A DNA stretch of 64,000 nucleotides from NCBI GenBank assembly GCA_947179155.2, contig OX359270.1, positions 6,088,077-6,152,076 on the forward strand. Direction: 5' to 3'. The notes beneath the pieces are model-generated. The model saw only the letters and a program-made list of their open reading frames with translations. It did no database searches and was not told the DNA's origin. Position numbers and translations under genes: made by a program. The first letter of the stretch is position 1, and every line of letters begins with the position of its first letter. This DNA comes from Hedera helix (taxonomy: Eukaryota; Streptophyta; Magnoliopsida; Apiales; Araliaceae). This document shows, in pieces, positions 60,890 through 64,000 of the stretch.

Positions 60890-63800
60890 ATGGCATCTGG
60901 AAATCAAGAGGTTAACTATGGAATGCCTGAAGCAAATGTAGCCGAGAATCAAGAGGCCCCAAACAATCCTCCTGCCAACTCAGGAAATAATGTTCCTGAT
61001 AACATGATGAACGATGGATTCTTTAGGAATTTCATGCAGTTCATACAGAATCAAGGAAGAGGAAATCCAGTCAATAATAACGGTAGAAACGCTGGCAATT
61101 TGAGGATGGTCACTGTGAAGCAATTTAAAGAATTAGGACCACCTGAATTCCACGGGAAGCCTGACCCACTCAAAGCGGAGGCATGGCTAAAGCAGACGAC
61201 AAAAATACTTGATGTCTTACAATGCGCTGATGATCAGAAGGTGCCATTTGCCACTTTTATGTTACGAGGTGAGGCGGACCATTGGTGGGAAGCGGTAAAA
61301 CGTATCCAACCTTCAGCACTCGAAATGTCTTGGACAGAATTCGAAGAACTGTTTAACGAGAAGTATTTCCCAGAAAGCATCCGCCATATGAAAGAGGTGG
61401 AATTCATTAAGCTGGAGCAGGGAAACATGACAGTCTCCCAATATGAAGCCAAGTTTGCCGAGTTATCTCGCTTTGCCACCCATCTTGTGGATGACGAAGC
61501 ACGAATGAGTCAGATGTTCCTAAGAGGTTTGAGATTCAAAATTCGTCAACAACTTAGCTCTCATAAATTTAGTTTGTATTCAGATGTTGTGGATAGGGCT
61601 CAAAGGGTGGAGCAAACAGATGAAACATTGCAGCCAAGAGTTAATGATCAGCATAGAGAAAGGAGTGACAACAACCACAGGAACGAGAACCATCGAGGAG
61701 GTAACCAACACTTCGGTGGTAATTCCATACCAAATAACAGAAGAGGAGAATCTAGTGGGAACAATTTCAAAAGAAAGAGATTCCATAATAATTATGGAAG
61801 GGCACCAGCACCAGTACCAACACCAGCACCGACCCCAGTTTCAAGGGGAGAAGATCGACCACCGGTGAGATGTTATAGGTGTGGTCAGGAAGGTCACATC
61901 AGCCCAAACTGTACACTGCAGTCCAAAAAGTGCTACAGTTGTGGGAAAGAGGGTCATCTTGCGCGGTTCTGTCCTGCCACAAAATCAAGTCCAGCTGCAA
62001 TGATGATACCAAAAGCTAGCGCGGATAAGGGAAAATCTGTAGTTCAAGGGAGAGCTTTTGTTGTGACATCCCAAATGGCGCGAAACTCGAACGAGGTGAT
62101 AACCGGTAAGCTATTCATAAATTCTCGTGAAGTCTACGCTTTGTTAGATACTGGCTCTACCCATTCTTTTATCTCACCTGCATGTGCTCAGCGTTTAAAC
62201 TTAACTCCTGAAAACTTGGACTTTGACTTATCAGTTGAAACCCCATTAGGAGAAATGACCATTACATCTACTGTCTATAAATCTTGCCTAGTTCAAATCA
62301 ACAACCTCACATTATCTGTTGACCTTATTTCTTTGGAGATGCGTGAATTTGATGTGATTTTAGGAATTGATTGGTTGACTACCCATCATGCTAAAATTGA
62401 TTGTTTTCATAAGATTATTAGTTTTCATATTCCTAATCAACCTGTCATGCAAATTCAAGCAACTAAACCATTGAAATCTATAACTGTTATTTCTAGCCAT
62501 AAAGCCATTCGTTTATTGAAAAACGGATGTCAAGCCTTTTTAGCTCATGTCACTGATTTGAACAAAAATACGTCAAACTTGAATGATATTCCCATTGTTA
62601 ATGAGTTTCCTGACGTTTTTCCTGAAGAACTTCCTGGCTTACCCCCAAACCGTGAAATTGATTTTTATATTGATCTTGAACCCGGTACCAAGCCCATTTC
62701 CAAAGCTCCCTACCGAATGGCTCCCATTGAACTTCAAGAGTTAAAAGTCCAACTACAGGAATTGTTGGATACCGGTTTCATTCGTCCGAGTGCATCACCT
62801 TGGGGTGCTCCTGTTCTATTTGTGAAGAAGAAAGACGGGAGTATGAGATTGTGCATTGACTACCGAGAATTGAACCATGTCACCATCAAGAACAGGTACC
62901 CGTTACCTCGGATTGATGACATGTTTGATCAATTGCAAGGCGCTCAACATTTCTCAAAGATTGATCTCCGTTCTGGATATCATCAGTTAAAGGTTAAAGC
63001 TGAGGACATTCCAAAGACTGCTTTCAGAACTCGTTATGGGCATTATGAGTTCTTAGTCATGCCTTTTGGACTAACTAATGCTCCTGCAGCTTTCATGGAC
63101 ATGATGAACCGGATATTCAAGGAACATTTGGATCATTTTGTGGTTGTCTTTATTGATGACATCCTCATATACTCCAAGAGTCGCGAGGATCATGAACAAC
63201 ACCTGAGATTGATACTACAAAAGCTCCGTGAAAACAAATTATATGCCAAGTTGAAGAAATGTGAGTTCTGGCTTGAGGAGGTCGCGTTTCTTGGGCATGT
63301 GATTTCTAGTCAAGGAATATCAGTCGATCCTGCGAAGATTGAAACGGTACTAAATTGGGAACAACCCAAAACAGTAACCGAAGTCCGAAGTTTTCTGGGT
63401 CTAGCTGGTTATTATCGGAGATTCGTAGAAGGATTTTCTCGAATCGCCACTCCATTAACGCAGCTTACTCGGAAAAGCACAAAATTCATATGGAGCGAGG
63501 AATGCGAGAAAAGTTTCCAAGAACTCAAGAAGAGACTGGTTTCAGCTCATGTTCTGACCATACCATCAGGATCAGGAGAATTTGTTATCTACAGCGATGC
63601 TTCTGGCAAAGGTCTAGGCTGTGTCCTTATGCAACATGGAAAGGTTATAGCCTACGCCTCTCGACAACTCAAAGATTATGAGAAAAATTATCCTACTCAT
63701 GATCTAGAGTTGGCAGCAGTCGTTTTCGCGTTGAAGATCTGGAGACACTACTTGTACGGAGAAAAAGTGGATATCTATACGGATCATAAAAGTCTCAAGT

Positions 63801-64000
63801 ATTTCTTCACCCAGAAGGAACTCAACATGCGACAACGACGTTGGCTTGAGCTGTTAAAGGATTATGACCACACAATCCAGTATCACCCGGGAAAGGCGAA
63901 CGTTGTAGCTGACGCTTTGAGCAGAAAATCTTATGCAAGTACAAGTGCACTGCTGACAACACAAAAGTGTATTTTGTACGACTTGCAAAAGATGGAGATA
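60890..64000 (+). CDS. Ty3/Gypsy gag-pol polyprotein (3' end outside window)
   Basis: One uninterrupted frame of 1,037 codons from the ATG at 60890. Order: gag core (about residues 80-230, with FPESIRHMKEVEF); two CCHC zinc knuckles (CYRCGQEGHISPNC at 328, CYSCGKEGHLARFC at 348); aspartic protease (LLDTGST, Asp at 420); reverse transcriptase with FIDDILIYS (catalytic DD at 756-757) and MPFGLTNAPAAF; RNase H (YSDASGKG, Asp at 903); and the ADALSRK end of the RNase H segment near 1008. Integrase would follow beyond 64000. Chance frames inside (61584-61868, 63355-63681) are shadows. All visible catalytic residues are present, so the element may be young; its 3' LTR is needed to date it. Confidence 0.93.
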   Translation, partial: MASGNQEVNYGMPEANVAENQEAPNNPPANSGNNVPDNMMNDGFFRNFMQFIQNQGRGNPVNNNGRNAGNLRMVTVKQFKELGPPEFHGKPDPLKAEAWLKQTTKILDVLQCADDQKVPFATFMLRGEADHWWEAVKRIQPSALEMSWTEFEELFNEKYFPESIRHMKEVEFIKLEQGNMTVSQYEAKFAELSRFATHLVDDEARMSQMFLRGLRFKIRQQLSSHKFSLYSDVVDRAQRVEQTDETLQPRVNDQHRERSDNNHRNENHRGGNQHFGGNSIPNNRRGESSGNNFKRKRFHNNYGRAPAPVPTPAPTPVSRGEDRPPVRCYRCGQEGHISPNCTLQSKKCYSCGKEGHLARFCPATKSSPAAMMIPKASADKGKSVVQGRAFVVTSQMARNSNEVITGKLFINSREVYALLDTGSTHSFISPACAQRLNLTPENLDFDLSVETPLGEMTITSTVYKSCLVQINNLTLSVDLISLEMREFDVILGIDWLTTHHAKIDCFHKIISFHIPNQPVMQIQATKPLKSITVISSHKAIRLLKNGCQAFLAHVTDLNKNTSNLNDIPIVNEFPDVFPEELPGLPPNREIDFYIDLEPGTKPISKAPYRMAPIELQELKVQLQELLDTGFIRPSASPWGAPVLFVKKKDGSMRLCIDYRELNHVTIKNRYPLPRIDDMFDQLQGAQHFSKIDLRSGYHQLKVKAEDIPKTAFRTRYGHYEFLVMPFGLTNAPAAFMDMMNRIFKEHLDHFVVVFIDDILIYSKSREDHEQHLRLILQKLRENKLYAKLKKCEFWLEEVAFLGHVISSQGISVDPAKIETVLNWEQPKTVTEVRSFLGLAGYYRRFVEGFSRIATPLTQLTRKSTKFIWSEECEKSFQELKKRLVSAHVLTIPSGSGEFVIYSDASGKGLGCVLMQHGKVIAYASRQLKDYEKNYPTHDLELAAVVFALKIWRHYLYGEKVDIYTDHKSLKYFFTQKELNMRQRRWLELLKDYDHTIQYHPGKANVVADALSRKSYASTSALLTTQKCILYDLQKMEI

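Larger units (their letters stand above)
57826..64000 (+). mobile_element. Ty3/Gypsy LTR retrotransposon, 5' part (runs off the window)
   Basis: LTR 57826-60690 (2,865 bp, TGTAAGACCCCG to GGGCGTCACA), an iMet-type primer-binding site, then a gag-pol frame open to the window end. The long LTR, the iMet PBS and the RT/RNase H order point to a chromovirus-like lineage, possibly Tekay/Del; integrase and any chromodomain lie outside. It is inserted in the gag of a Copia element. Confidence 0.9.

Overview
This is a stretch of a plant nuclear genome, almost certainly a eudicot. The genes have spliced introns, families found only in plants (a DEMETER-type DNA demethylase and a WOX1 homeobox gene), very AT-rich spacers and dense LTR retrotransposons, MULEs, hATs and MITEs. 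There are no bacterial operons or CRISPR arrays, and I found no tRNA or rRNA gene. The species cannot be named from the sequence alone.

Layout. (1) About 1-12.5 kb: the 3' part of a DEMETER/ROS1-like 5-methylcytosine DNA glycosylase on the + strand. It is cut by the window start and rebuilt here as 18 exons whose phases all agree. Intron 10 (3.5 kb) holds a MULE with a hAT element inside it, and two other introns hold Stowaway MITEs. (2) 12.5-21.6 kb: gene-free and AT-rich, with foldback MITEs, a hAT-like element, microsatellites and decayed LTR-element sequence. (3) 21.6-40.3 kb: a nest of two non-autonomous LTR retrotransposons. The outer one is an Athila-like Ty3/Gypsy derivative on the - strand that keeps only damaged gag and protease. 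Its left LTR is split by a LARD-type element with 4,634-bp LTRs, a 2.3-kb non-coding interior and a perfect 5-bp target duplication. (4) 41.1-44.6 kb: a complete four-exon WOX1 (MAEWEST/LAM1-type) gene. Telobox-bearing repeats lie in its third intron, and a decayed tandem copy of its 3' end lies downstream. (5) 44.6-52.3 kb: spacer with a 1.28-kb MULE and degenerate MITEs. (6) 52.4-52.9 kb: an intronless A20/AN1 zinc-finger stress-associated protein gene. (7) 53.6-54.5 kb: a fragment of an RCD1/SRO-type PARP-like gene. (8) 54.9-64 kb: a hAT-like element, then a decayed Copia element whose gag is interrupted by a Ty3/Gypsy element with a 2.9-kb LTR. The Gypsy gag-pol frame is open to the window end.

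The three host genes have separate jobs: active DNA demethylation, leaf-blade and petal lateral growth, and stress response. They share only the same TE-rich neighbourhood. Exon coordinates come from splice signals, phase agreement and my recall of the protein families. No database search was run.
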